From contig JAPLZD010000035.1 in the NCBI GenBank assembly GCA_026395195.1, forward strand, positions 1 through 20,812: a DNA stretch of 20,812 nt. Reading direction: 5' to 3'. The notes below the pieces were generated by a model. That model did not search any database. It had not been told where the DNA came from and saw only the letters and a list, made by a program, of their open reading frames with translations. Of this stretch, positions 1-8,357 are shown piece after piece. Each line of letters opens with the position of its first letter. The stretch's first letter is position 1. Position numbers and translations under genes: made by a program. Source of the DNA: Candidatus Staskawiczbacteria bacterium. GTDB taxonomy: Bacteria; Patescibacteriota; Minisyncoccia; Minisyncoccales; Staskawiczbacteraceae.

Positions 1-1
1 A

Positions 2-1105
2 AGATGGGTAGAAAAAATCATAGAGCCATCGGGGATCAAGATAAACGGTTCTAACCCATGGGACGTAAGAGTGGTCAATTCCAATTTTTATGACCGGCTG
101 AGAACGCAGGGATCGTTGGGGTTGGGCGAATCATACATGGATGCTTGGTGGGAATGCGACAGGTTGGACGAATTTTTTTACAGGCTCCTGTCTTCTGATA
201 TTCCCAGCCGGGTCGGATTGTCTTTACCGCTTGTGCTTGGAGCTATTAAAGCAAAGCTGTTTAATCTCCAGGCAATAAAACGGGCATTCCAGATCGGAGA
301 AAAGCATTATGACATCATTGGCAATGACATTTTTGAACCGATGCTGGGCAGGACAATGGCATATACTTGCGGATACTGGAGAGATGCTGACAGCTTGGAT
401 CAAGCGCAGGATACAAAAATGGATTTGATCTGTCGGAAACTCGGTCTGCAAAAGGGCCAACGGGTTCTTGATATCGGATGCGGTTGGGGAGGTTTTGCAT
501 TCTTCGCCGTGAAGAAATACGAAGCCAGAGTAGTTGGAATTACAGTATCAAAGGAACAAATCAAGTTCGCGGAGCAACTGTGTGGCGGTCTGCCTGCAGA
601 ATTTAGGTTCCAGGATTACAGGGAACTTAACGAGAAGTTTGACCACATTGTTTCTGTGGGAATGTTTGAACATGTTGGGGCAAAGAATTACAGGACATTT
701 TTTGAAATGGTCAAAAGATGTCTGAAAGAAGACGGGCTGGCCCTGCTCCATACTATTGGGCGGCTAAACACGAGTGGCTTTGCAGACCCATGGATTAACA
801 AGTACATCTTTCCCAATGGTATGCTCCCTTCTCTAAAACAGATAACTTCGGCCACCGAAGGTTTGTTTGTGATAGAGGATGTGCATAGCTTCGGGTCAGA
901 TTACGACAAAACCCTTCTCGCCTGGCATAAGAACTTTGAGAGCAGCTGGCCAAAGCTGGAAAGTAAATACGGCGAGAGATTCCACCGCATGTGGAATTAT
1001 TACTTGCTGTCCTGCGCAGGAGCTTTCAGGGCAAGAACCAATCAGTTGTGGCAAATTGTTTTCTCTCCAAGCGGAGTTGCCGGAGGCTATAAGCCAGCAA
1101 GGTGA
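2..1105 (+). CDS. cfa: Cyclopropane-fatty-acyl-phospholipid synthase (5' partial)
   Basis: The family transfers a methylene group from S-adenosylmethionine to the double bond of unsaturated acyl chains in membrane phospholipids. The reading frame is open from base 2 and already reads GIKINGSNPWDVRV before the GTG at 71, matching the N-terminal region of E. coli Cfa. The true start therefore lies upstream of the window and the GTG is internal. Visible family signatures are GSLGLGESYMDAWWECDRLD, the AYTCGYW segment holding the conserved cysteine, the SAM-binding VLDIGCGWGG, VSVGMFEHVG with the conserved Glu, LLHTIG, DPWINKYIFPNG and the C-terminal CAGAFRARTNQLWQ. The body is full length and very close to proteobacterial Cfa. 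It ends at TGA and is followed by an intrinsic terminator. A radical SAM gene lies 120 bp downstream. Base composition is richer in G+C than most of the window (29/60 at 961-1020), which fits acquisition by transfer. Confidence 0.95.
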   Translation, partial: RWVEKIIEPSGIKINGSNPWDVRVVNSNFYDRLRTQGSLGLGESYMDAWWECDRLDEFFYRLLSSDIPSRVGLSLPLVLGAIKAKLFNLQAIKRAFQIGEKHYDIIGNDIFEPMLGRTMAYTCGYWRDADSLDQAQDTKMDLICRKLGLQKGQRVLDIGCGWGGFAFFAVKKYEARVVGITVSKEQIKFAEQLCGGLPAEFRFQDYRELNEKFDHIVSVGMFEHVGAKNYRTFFEMVKRCLKEDGLALLHTIGRLNTSGFADPWINKYIFPNGMLPSLKQITSATEGLFVIEDVHSFGSDYDKTLLAWHKNFESSWPKLESKYGERFHRMWNYYLLSCAGAFRARTNQLWQIVFSPSGVAGGYKPAR

Positions 1106-1120
1106 TTTATAAAAAGGCAG

Positions 1121-1149
1121 ACGCCCATTTGGATATGGGTGTTTTTTTT
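1121..1149 (+). terminator. Intrinsic terminator after cfa
   Basis: ACGCCCAT (1121-1128) pairs with ATGGGTGT (1135-1142), one G-T wobble included, across a 6-nt loop. A run of T follows to 1149. It lies 16 bp after the cfa stop, so the radical SAM gene probably has its own promoter. The 77 bp between this terminator and the next start contain AT-rich TATATT/TATAAA sequences but no convincing -35. Confidence 0.75.
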
Positions 1150-1225
1150 ATAAATTTTATGTTATATTATAAAAAATAGTTTTTTACGAATTACTGAACC
1201 TTGAAATCAAGATAAGGAACATGTC

Positions 1226-2902
1226 ATGAATACGTTGACTAAAGTGCTTTTGTGCAGCGTCTTCGGGCCATATGGCCAGGATGATGAGTATGGAAGCCGT
1301 CAGTTAAACCCGATGGAACTGTATCATAACCAAGTGACCAGAACTCAGGGTGCATTCTCGTTGAGAATGTTCCATCGCAGTTGGGGCTTGATGATGATTC
1401 AGGCGAACATTGAGGCGCCGTGCATGGTGCTGGATTTTCCAACGCTCGAACGCTTCATTGAGGAAATTTGCACGCAGCAGTACGACGTCATCGGCATCTC
1501 GTCAATCATTCCTAACATCTTCAAAGTTAGGAAGATGTGCGAGCTGATTCGACAATATCAGCCGAAGGCCAAGATCGTTGTCGGCGGGCATATTGCCAAT
1601 GTGCCCGACCTAAGCCAGCGGATTGATGCTGATTACATCGTCAAAGGCGAAGGCATTCGCTGGTTCCGTCACTACTTTGGCGAAGATGAGGACCGGCCGA
1701 TTCGCCACCCCTTGATTATTTCGGGTTTTGGCTCCAGGAACGCTGGCATACCTCTGGGAGGTGAAGTGGCAGCTACGGTCATTCCATCAGTGGGATGTCC
1801 CAAGGGTTGCAACTTCTGTTCTACATCAGCCATGTTTGGCGGCAAGGGCAAGTCGGTGAATTTTTATGAAACCGGCGACGAGCTGTTTTACATTATGTGC
1901 CAGCTTGAACGCGAGATGGGAGTCTACTCCTTTTTTATGATGGACGAGAATTTTCTCCTCCATCGCAAGCGCGCCATGCAGCTTCTGAAACTTATGGAAA
2001 AACATGGTAAGTCATGGGCGCTTTATGTGTTTACGTCTGCTGATGTGTTGAAGAAGTTGTATACCATCGATGAGCTCATTCGTTTGGGCGTTTCGTGGGT
2101 TTGGATGGGTCTTGAAGGTAAAGACAGCCAGTATGCGAAACTTTCTGGCATTGATACTTTCGAGCTGGTGCGGAACCTGCAATCGAATGGCATTCGCGTG
2201 CTTGGGTCGACAATTATCGGACTGGAAAATCACACGCCCGAGAACATCGATAAGGCAATCGAGTATGCCGTCCGCCATTGCACGGACTTTCACCAGTTCA
2301 TGCTCTACACGCCGATTCCCGGCACGCCTTTGTATGCCGAACTGATGGCTAACGGCCTGATGAAGAACGAGAGCGAATATCACTTTTCTGACATCCACGG
2401 GCAGTCGGTTCTTAACTATCGGCATTCGTCGCTTAATGATGAGCAAACCGCCGAGTTTATGATTAGGGCTTTTGACCGCGACTTTGCGGTTAATGGTCCA
2501 AGCACCGTGCGGATTGCCCGTACAACGTTAGCGGGATGGCGAAAGCACAAGAATCATCCTGATCCGCGTGTTCGCAGGCGTTTTGCCATGGAAGCCCGCG
2601 GGCTGGCTGCCAGGTTTTCAGCGTTAGTTAGCGCATCCAAGCGGTATTACCGCAAAAATCCCGTGATGCACGCCAAGATGTCGGCGCTATTGCGGGAACT
2701 GCACGCCGAATTTGGATGGAAGTCACGGTTGGCTTCGACCTTCGGCGGCCGCTGGGTATTGTGTCAAATCCGCAAGGAGGAAAAACGGCTAGCTGAAGGA
2801 TTCAGCTATGAACCGCCGACATTTTACGAGCGGAACGAGGCGGTAACAGGTCATCCTGATGTCCCGCTTTGCAAATTTGCCGCGCCTTCAGCGGACAAAT
2901 GA
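1226..2902 (+). CDS. Radical SAM protein with B12-binding-like N-terminal domain
   Basis: The protein has 558 residues. Residues about 55-150 resemble the Rossmann-like B12-binding fold (YDVIGISSIIPN, then KIVVGGH), but the DxHxxG cobalamin-ligand motif is not visible, so cobalamin may bind base-off or not at all. Residues about 185-380 form the radical SAM domain, with the 4Fe-4S cysteines in GCPKGCNFC at C191, C195 and C198 (spacing CX3CX2C) and later elements WMGLEG and YTPIPGTPLY. The C-terminal 150 residues are Arg/Lys-rich and unassigned. The start is supported by AAGGAA at 1214-1219, 6 nt before ATG. An ATG at 1221 is out of frame. G+C is high (34/60 at 2581-2640). With cfa upstream, a lipid or other methyl or radical modification is plausible but not shown. 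The substrate is unknown. Confidence 0.85.
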   Translation: MNTLTKVLLCSVFGPYGQDDEYGSRQLNPMELYHNQVTRTQGAFSLRMFHRSWGLMMIQANIEAPCMVLDFPTLERFIEEICTQQYDVIGISSIIPNIFKVRKMCELIRQYQPKAKIVVGGHIANVPDLSQRIDADYIVKGEGIRWFRHYFGEDEDRPIRHPLIISGFGSRNAGIPLGGEVAATVIPSVGCPKGCNFCSTSAMFGGKGKSVNFYETGDELFYIMCQLEREMGVYSFFMMDENFLLHRKRAMQLLKLMEKHGKSWALYVFTSADVLKKLYTIDELIRLGVSWVWMGLEGKDSQYAKLSGIDTFELVRNLQSNGIRVLGSTIIGLENHTPENIDKAIEYAVRHCTDFHQFMLYTPIPGTPLYAELMANGLMKNESEYHFSDIHGQSVLNYRHSSLNDEQTAEFMIRAFDRDFAVNGPSTVRIARTTLAGWRKHKNHPDPRVRRRFAMEARGLAARFSALVSASKRYYRKNPVMHAKMSALLRELHAEFGWKSRLASTFGGRWVLCQIRKEEKRLAEGFSYEPPTFYERNEAVTGHPDVPLCKFAAPSADK

Positions 2903-2914
2903 CGTGTTTTTGTG

Positions 2915-2939
2915 GGCTGGTCTTTGTACCAGCCTTTTT
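2915..2939 (+). terminator. Intrinsic terminator after radical SAM gene
   Basis: GGCTGGT (2915-2921) pairs perfectly with ACCAGCC (2928-2934) across a 6-nt loop, followed by five T (2935-2939). It starts 13 bp after the stop codon and separates this gene from the next promoter. Confidence 0.85.
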
Positions 2940-2949
2940 ATTTGGCAAA

Positions 2950-2978
2950 TTGACGGCATTTCCTGGTAATGGTAAAAT
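2950..2978 (+). promoter_or_regulatory. Sigma-70-type promoter for the coiled-coil gene
   Basis: TTGACG (2950-2955) and TAAAAT (2973-2978) are separated by 17 bp. The predicted start lies near 2985, about 25 nt before the ATG at 3011. No Shine-Dalgarno sequence is present in the AT-rich leader. Confidence 0.7.
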
Positions 2979-3010
2979 TAAATAATTTTAAAAGTATTTA
3001 TTTTTAATTT

Positions 3011-5485
3011 ATGGCAAAAAATCCAATGGAACAACCACCGCCAGATAAACCAGATCCAAATTGGAATACTGAAGATTATAAATCGTGGCTTCATAATGTA
3101 AATTCACAAGAAGCGGGCAAGCCCGAAGCTGCGCCAGTTTTGTCTTCGGCCCAAAAAGCTGAAATAGAACAGAATATAGCAAACTCAGAGGCAGCTGAAA
3201 TGGCAGAAGCCCGGGAAGATTTGGAAAAACATTTTAATCCAAAACCAGGTGTTTCAGAAGCCATTGAAAGCGCGGCAAAAGAATCAGAGGCATGGAGAGT
3301 TGCCAAGCGCGAACAGGATGAAACAACTATGGGAATTAATCTTGGACCAGATAAAAACGATCGGGGCATATCTTTAAATGCAGCTGATATTAAAGAGAGA
3401 GAAGCTGCCAACGCTGCGCAGCGAGATACAAAAGCCCTTGAACACAATTTAAGAAAAACAGAAAGAGACGAAGAGCGGGCACAAAAAATAGCTGAAGAAA
3501 AGGTCATTAGAGAAAGAAGGGCGCAAGCTAACAGGGGCTTAAATGAAGATGTAGATAAAATTGTTTCTGCGCGAGAGCAGGAAAAAGCGGGCAAGATAAA
3601 AATAAGAAGAGCTGCTGACATAATTGAAAATAGGTCGGTCTCAAATATGGGAATAAATTTAAATCCTGAAGCTGAAACTCCGGGGATTGATTTGGAGGAA
3701 TTAGAAAAACAAAAACAAGCCGAGGCAGAGAAGGCCGGGAAAGAAGCTGAAAATAATGAGTTTTTAGCTGGCATAGGCCAGGGCATGGCAACATCTTCAG
3801 CGGAAAAAATAAAAATGGACGCCGAGATAAGAGCGGGCGCTTCAGTGATTCATCAAGAAATACAAGCCGAAGAGGCTCAAAAAGAAGCTGCAAAAAAAGT
3901 TGAAAGTCCGGAAGCTGCCAAACCGGAAACTAAAGTTCCAGAAGTTCCTAAAAAAGCGGAAACAAAAGAAGCGACATGGCGCAAGCTTGAAGATGTTTGG
4001 AAAGAATTGGGTAAAGATTCTGCAGCTGAACGCAATGCAATAAATGCCGAGATTGAAAAGCAATGGGAGATATCAATTATAGCCATGTACGGCAGCAAGG
4101 AAAAATATAATGAATGGCAAAAAAAAGAAGCTGCCAGAATTTCTTTATATCGCGAGACAGAATCTGAACTGAACAGAAGAAAAGTTTCTGCTGAATCTTT
4201 AACAAAAGCCCAAAGAGAGGTTTTTCAAAGAACAGCCGATAATAATGGGAAAGACGGCATTGTTTTAAGCATGGAGGCTTTCTGCGGCTTGTCTCAGCAA
4301 GGATATGACCCCGAAGGCATAAGGCCGGCCGGCGCATGGGAATGTATTAAGCATTCTGTCGGCAGGCTGGCTGTATGGGATTTTTTGAAAGGAGCCATTA
4401 CGGAAGGGGGTTGGATTGCAATACCCTTCACAGATGTTGATGGCCAAAAAGGCAGCGAAATGATAACCCTTAAAAAAGCAAAAGAACTGGCCTTGAAATC
4501 AGAAGCTGATTTTAAAAATTTTGCATCTAAAAAAGAAGGAGCAGTATATGCTGAGCTTTCAGAAAAAAATAAAAAAGAAACCATAGAACAATCCATAGAG
4601 CAGTCAGTTTTAAATGGAAAACTAAAGGAAGCAGAAGACGCTTTGGCAAAGCACCGCCAAGATCAGGAAGAGCAGAAAAAAATTGAGGCTGCAGAAAAAA
4701 TTCCCGTCAAGGAAAGATTGGATATGCTAATGGATATAAAGAAAAAATGGGATGAAGCTAGGAAATTAGACAAACAAATAAAAGAGTTTGACGCGGCGAA
4801 TGTTGGCAAATTTACCAAACCCGAAAGCGGCCAGCCTGTTGAAAAAACAAAAGAAGAACTTGAAAATGACAAACGCAAAGCAAGAAAAGGGCAATTGTCT
4901 AAAGAAATTATAGATATTGCAGAAAAACTGGCAGGGCCCTTAAGAGACAAGGCAGATGAAGATTCCGGCTACGATTCAAAAGCAGTAAATGATCCTGAAA
5001 AAGAACAAAAGAAAAGGTTACGTAATATTGCGCTTACAAATGACGTGATAGATATTTTTAAGAAGCAGATTGAACAGCTTAGAAATCCAGAATCTGCGCC
5101 AGAAGGCCAAACCTGGCAAGAACAATTGCGCGCCAAAACTACATTAACGCCAGAACAGCTTAAAAAATTAAAAGAAATCCAAAAATCAAAGTCTACGCTG
5201 TTATCAAAAGAACCAGCCAACACGCAAGAGGAGCCGGCACTGGATGATTTGGAGTGGATTAGGGCAGCCGGCCGCGGGCTTGAAAGACGGGCAGTCAGGC
5301 CGCAAGGCGAAAGGAATTATAGTCCTCTAGAAGCCGTTGGAACGCCCGAGCCGATTGGCATAAAAGGCAGGCGGGCAGCCGAAAAAGAAAGATTGCGCAA
5401 AAAAGAAAAACAAAAAAAACCCACAAAAAAGAAGCCACTCCCAAAACGCAAAAAAGGCAAAAGAAAAAAAGCGTTGGTGTCTTAG
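3011..5485 (+). CDS. Large charged coiled-coil protein with duplicated MGINL motif and polybasic tail
   Basis: I do not recognise this 824-residue family. No signal peptide or membrane segment is visible, so it is probably cytoplasmic. Most of residues 45-400 and 500-740 are Glu/Lys/Ala-rich and predicted to be long helices or coiled coil. A 16-residue motif occurs twice with the same register: MGINLGPDKNDRGISL (107-122) and MGINLNPEAETPGIDL (213-228). A less charged, likely globular segment lies at about 400-495, rich in Gly/Trp/Phe (FCGLSQQGYDPEGIRPAGAW and VWDFLKGAITEGGWIAIPF). The last 35 residues are extremely basic, suggesting contact with nucleic acid or another polyanion. The gene has its own promoter and ends at a terminator shared with convergent uvrB. 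Function is unknown; a structural or nucleoid-associated role is only a guess. Confidence 0.85.
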   Translation: MAKNPMEQPPPDKPDPNWNTEDYKSWLHNVNSQEAGKPEAAPVLSSAQKAEIEQNIANSEAAEMAEAREDLEKHFNPKPGVSEAIESAAKESEAWRVAKREQDETTMGINLGPDKNDRGISLNAADIKEREAANAAQRDTKALEHNLRKTERDEERAQKIAEEKVIRERRAQANRGLNEDVDKIVSAREQEKAGKIKIRRAADIIENRSVSNMGINLNPEAETPGIDLEELEKQKQAEAEKAGKEAENNEFLAGIGQGMATSSAEKIKMDAEIRAGASVIHQEIQAEEAQKEAAKKVESPEAAKPETKVPEVPKKAETKEATWRKLEDVWKELGKDSAAERNAINAEIEKQWEISIIAMYGSKEKYNEWQKKEAARISLYRETESELNRRKVSAESLTKAQREVFQRTADNNGKDGIVLSMEAFCGLSQQGYDPEGIRPAGAWECIKHSVGRLAVWDFLKGAITEGGWIAIPFTDVDGQKGSEMITLKKAKELALKSEADFKNFASKKEGAVYAELSEKNKKETIEQSIEQSVLNGKLKEAEDALAKHRQDQEEQKKIEAAEKIPVKERLDMLMDIKKKWDEARKLDKQIKEFDAANVGKFTKPESGQPVEKTKEELENDKRKARKGQLSKEIIDIAEKLAGPLRDKADEDSGYDSKAVNDPEKEQKKRLRNIALTNDVIDIFKKQIEQLRNPESAPEGQTWQEQLRAKTTLTPEQLKKLKEIQKSKSTLLSKEPANTQEEPALDDLEWIRAAGRGLERRAVRPQGERNYSPLEAVGTPEPIGIKGRRAAEKERLRKKEKQKKPTKKKPLPKRKKGKRKKALVS

Positions 5486-5497
5486 CCAGCCAAGTTT

Positions 5498-5524
5498 AAA
5501 AAGTCCCAGCTACCGGGGCTTTTT
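5498..5524. terminator. Bidirectional terminator between convergent genes
   Basis: AAAAAGTCCC (5498-5507) pairs with GGGGCTTTTT (5515-5524), one G-T wobble included, across a 7-nt loop. The A-run and T-run flanking the GC core make it usable on both strands: for the 3011-5485 gene on plus and for uvrB on minus. The uvrB stop codon (5523-5525) overlaps the stem. Confidence 0.8.
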
Positions 5525-7469
5525 ATTTTTTGTTAAGTTTGGTTATAAGATCTCTTATTTCTGCTGCCCTTTCAAAGTCTAAATTTTTGGCGGCTGTTTT
5601 CATTTCTTTTTCTAAAAGTTTTTTGTCATGAACTGCCCAGAATTCTTCAGCAACATCTTCTTTTTTTGAAAATCCCCAGTCGCGGATGTCTGTAACGATT
5701 GTTTTCGGAGTAATGCCGTGTTTTTTATTGTAGGCTTGCTGAATTTTTCTTCTCCTGCTTATTTCTTTAATTGCCGATTTCATTGAAAAAGTCATTTTAT
5801 CAGCGTATAAAATTACGCGGCCATTTAAGTGGCGGGCAGCTCTTCCCATTGTTTGTATTAAGGTTGTTTTGTTTCTCAAAAAGCCTTCTTTATCAGCATC
5901 TAAAATTGCAACCAAGGAAACTTCAGGCAAATCAATTCCCTCTCTTAACAAATTTATTCCCACCAAAACATCGTATTTCCCCTCGCGCAGATTTTTTAGA
6001 ATTTCCGGTCTTTCCATGGTTTTTATTTCCGAATGCAAATACTGCGTCTTGATTCCTCTTTCTGCTAAATAATCGGAAATTTCTTCAGCCAATCTTTTAG
6101 TCAAAGTTAAAACCAAAACCCTTTGTTTGTTCTCAACGGTTTTTTTAATTTCTTCTATTAAACTTTTAATCTGGTTTTCTGTTTTTTTTATTTCAATCGC
6201 CGGCTCCAATAGTCCCGTCGGCCTTATAATTTGTTCTGTAATATGTCCGCCAGATTTTTTAGTTTCAAAGTCGGCTGGAGTGGCGGACACATAAATTGTT
6301 TGATTCTGCCGCTTTTCAAATTCAGCAAAAGTCAAAGGCCTGTTGTCAATTGCTGAGGGAAGTCTGAAACCAAAATCAATTAAAGTTTGTTTTCTTATTT
6401 TGTCTTGCACTGACATGGCTCTTATTTGCGAAACAGAAATATGGGATTCATCTATAAACATCAAAGAGCCTTTAGGGTTGAAGTAATTGAAATAATCAAT
6501 TAAAGAAAATGGAGGCGAGCCTGGTTTTCTAAATTCTAAATGGCCAGAATAGTTTTCTACTCCGTGGCACCAGCCGGTTTCCTGCAACATTTCCAAATCA
6601 TAATTTGTTTTTTGTTCTAGCCTTTCTGCTTCTAATAATTTTCCCTGCCCTTTCAACTGTTTTAATTTTTCTTCTAATTCTAATTTAATATTTCCGACAG
6701 CTATTTTAATTTTATCTTGCGGGGTCACCCAAAAGTGCGCGGGGAAAAGTTTATAATTTTCATTAATAAGTTTGTAGTTTGCGACAGTGCCAGGTTTTGC
6801 TTCGGATATTTTTGCAATTGTATCACCAGAAAACTCAATTCTTAAGAGTTTTTCTCCTGTTACTATATAAATTTCAACAATATCTCCCCTAACACGGAAA
6901 GTGCCGGGCTTAAATTCTATGTCGTTTCTTTGGTATTGCAAACTTGTGAGCAAAAATAAAAAATCTTTTCTTTTCATATTTTGCCGCAATCTTAATTCCA
7001 AAGAAATATTTTCATAATTTTCCGGCGAACCAATGTTGTAAATGCAGGAAACCGAAGCCACCACAATTACATCCTTTCTGGTTGTCACATCTTGGACCGC
7101 CGCGTGCCTTAACCTGTCTATTTCCTCATTTATTTTTGCATCTTTTTCTATATATGTGTCTGATTGGGGAATATAGGCCTCGGGCTGGTAGTAGTCATAA
7201 TATGAAACAAAATAGTGCACGGCATTGTTTGGAAAAAATTCTTTAAACTCCTGGTAAAGCTGGGCAGCCAAAGTTTTATTGGGAGAAATAACCAGGGTGG
7301 GTTTTTGTATTTTTTGGATTACATTTGCCAAGGTAAAAGTTTTTCCAGACCCGGTTACGCCCAAAAGTACCTGGTCTTTTGTTCCAGATTTTAAATTTTT
7401 TACCAGCTGTTTTATGGCTTCGGGTTGGTCGCCGGTGGGTTTAAATTTTGATTTTAACTGGAATTGCAT
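5523..7469 (-). CDS. uvrB: Excinuclease ABC subunit B
   Basis: UvrB is the damage-verifying helicase-like subunit of nucleotide excision repair. It loads with UvrA and then recruits UvrC. At 648 residues it is full length. Visible elements are Walker A GVTGSGKT (37-44), the damage-probing beta-hairpin region YYDYYQPEAYIPQSDTYIEK (about 90-109), CIYNIGSPENY, the Walker B DESH (340-343), the helicase motif YVSATPADFE, and DKEGFLRNKTTLIQTMGRAA (525-544). The C-terminal UVR motif that contacts UvrA/UvrC is at about 617-645 (DFERAAEIRDLI). ATG at 7469 gives the canonical N-terminus. No Shine-Dalgarno sequence is seen. It diverges from ruvA across only 21 bp, so any promoter for uvrB must lie within the ruvA coding region. 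Confidence 0.97.
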   Translation of the reverse strand: MQFQLKSKFKPTGDQPEAIKQLVKNLKSGTKDQVLLGVTGSGKTFTLANVIQKIQKPTLVISPNKTLAAQLYQEFKEFFPNNAVHYFVSYYDYYQPEAYIPQSDTYIEKDAKINEEIDRLRHAAVQDVTTRKDVIVVASVSCIYNIGSPENYENISLELRLRQNMKRKDFLFLLTSLQYQRNDIEFKPGTFRVRGDIVEIYIVTGEKLLRIEFSGDTIAKISEAKPGTVANYKLINENYKLFPAHFWVTPQDKIKIAVGNIKLELEEKLKQLKGQGKLLEAERLEQKTNYDLEMLQETGWCHGVENYSGHLEFRKPGSPPFSLIDYFNYFNPKGSLMFIDESHISVSQIRAMSVQDKIRKQTLIDFGFRLPSAIDNRPLTFAEFEKRQNQTIYVSATPADFETKKSGGHITEQIIRPTGLLEPAIEIKKTENQIKSLIEEIKKTVENKQRVLVLTLTKRLAEEISDYLAERGIKTQYLHSEIKTMERPEILKNLREGKYDVLVGINLLREGIDLPEVSLVAILDADKEGFLRNKTTLIQTMGRAARHLNGRVILYADKMTFSMKSAIKEISRRRKIQQAYNKKHGITPKTIVTDIRDWGFSKKEDVAEEFWAVHDKKLLEKEMKTAAKNLDFERAAEIRDLITKLNKK

Positions 7470-7490
7470 TATGATATAGTTAATACGGAT

Positions 7491-8051
7491 ATGATAGGAT
7501 ATTTAAACGGAAAAATTATATTAAAGCGTAATAAGTTTATTATATTAGAAGTCAACAATGTTGGCTATAAAGTTTTTTTATCCCAGCAAAGCTTATTTAA
7601 ATTACCAGAAATCGGCCAAACTATCAAGTTGTTTTGCTATCACAATATAAAAGAAGAGGCCTCTGATTTATACGGATTTTTTACTTACGAAGAAATGGAT
7701 TTTTTTGAGACTTTAATGGACATACGGGGCGTTGGGCCAAAAGCAGCTTTGGAAATTTCGGCAGTGGGACCCCTGGATAAAATAAAAGATAAAATTTTAA
7801 AACAGGACGAAAATGTTTTTGCCGGGGTGCCGGGCATTGGCTCTAAAAAGGCAATGACAATAATTTTAGAGCTTACTGGCAAAATTAAAATGCTGGGCAA
7901 TAAAAAAGATTCTGGTGATGAGTCAGAATCAGCTTTAATGCAGCTCGGCTTTTCCAAACAACAGGCAAAAGACGCATTATCGCGCGTGCCAAGTTCTATA
8001 AAAAATTCTGAAGAAAAAATTAAGCTCGCGCTTAAAAATTTAGGAAGGTAA
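7491..8051 (+). CDS. ruvA: Holliday junction branch migration protein RuvA
   Basis: RuvA forms tetramers that hold four-way junctions and load the RuvB motor. The 186-residue product starts with the family-typical MIGYLNGK, so I chose ATG 7491 over an in-frame TTG at 7464. Domain I (OB fold) is about 1-63. Two helix-hairpin-helix motifs follow, DIRGVGPKAALEI (77-89) and GVPGIGSKKAMTIILELTGK (112-131). After an acidic linker, the small domain III that binds RuvB is at about 146-186 (ALMQLGFSKQQAKDAL). ruvB and ruvC are not in the window. A membrane-protein gene begins 3 bp after the stop, which suggests one transcript with the downstream cell-wall genes. Confidence 0.96.
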   Translation: MIGYLNGKIILKRNKFIILEVNNVGYKVFLSQQSLFKLPEIGQTIKLFCYHNIKEEASDLYGFFTYEEMDFFETLMDIRGVGPKAALEISAVGPLDKIKDKILKQDENVFAGVPGIGSKKAMTIILELTGKIKMLGNKKDSGDESESALMQLGFSKQQAKDALSRVPSSIKNSEEKIKLALKNLGR

Positions 8052-8054
8052 TGC

Positions 8055-8357
8055 ATGAATAATATTTTATTATTTTCAATAGGTTTATTGCTTGGCATGA
8101 TAGCCACATGGATGTTTGAATTAATTCTGCTGGTTAATAAAAAACTGCGAAATAGATATTACAGGCATCACGCAATTTTGTTTGGCTATCATGTGCATCA
8201 CAGCACATATGGTTTGCTGGCTTTTTGCCTTAGCGCTTTTTTATTTTATACAAACCAGGAAAGCGCTATATTTTGGTTTTCGCTGGGCATAGGAATTATT
8301 GTTGTCCATACTATTTCAGCCGGCAAGCTCGTCTTTATTGAAAGATATAAAAAATGA
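8055..8357 (+). CDS. Small His-rich three-helix membrane protein, function unknown
   Basis: I do not recognise this 100-residue protein. Three hydrophobic segments are visible at about 4-27, 51-66 and 70-88, so it is probably an integral membrane protein. Between the first and second helix lies a basic, histidine-rich stretch (RHHAILFGYHVHHSTYG) with five His in 12 residues (H38, H39, H46, H48, H49). A sixth, H85, is in the last helix. Clustered His near membrane helices suggests a metal-binding site, either structural or catalytic, but no metal-hydrolase family signature is clear. The start is backed by AGGAAGG at about 8043-8049. The stop overlaps the start of the next gene in an ATGA junction, so translation is probably coupled to the GH3-transglycosylase. 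Confidence 0.8.
   Translation: MNNILLFSIGLLLGMIATWMFELILLVNKKLRNRYYRHHAILFGYHVHHSTYGLLAFCLSAFLFYTNQESAIFWFSLGIGIIVVHTISAGKLVFIERYKK

Noticed and set aside
71..73. GTG as the start of the CFA synthase
   Set aside because: The frame is open upstream and encodes conserved Cfa sequence, so the gene is cut by the window edge.
2012..2446. 144-residue minus-strand frame in the radical SAM gene
   Set aside because: It lies opposite conserved radical SAM sequence, with no start signal or family resemblance.
3091..3786. 231-residue open frame on the minus strand
   Set aside because: It is an antisense shadow of the Glu/Lys-rich coiled-coil gene; Ser/Phe/Leu-rich composition is what that bias predicts.
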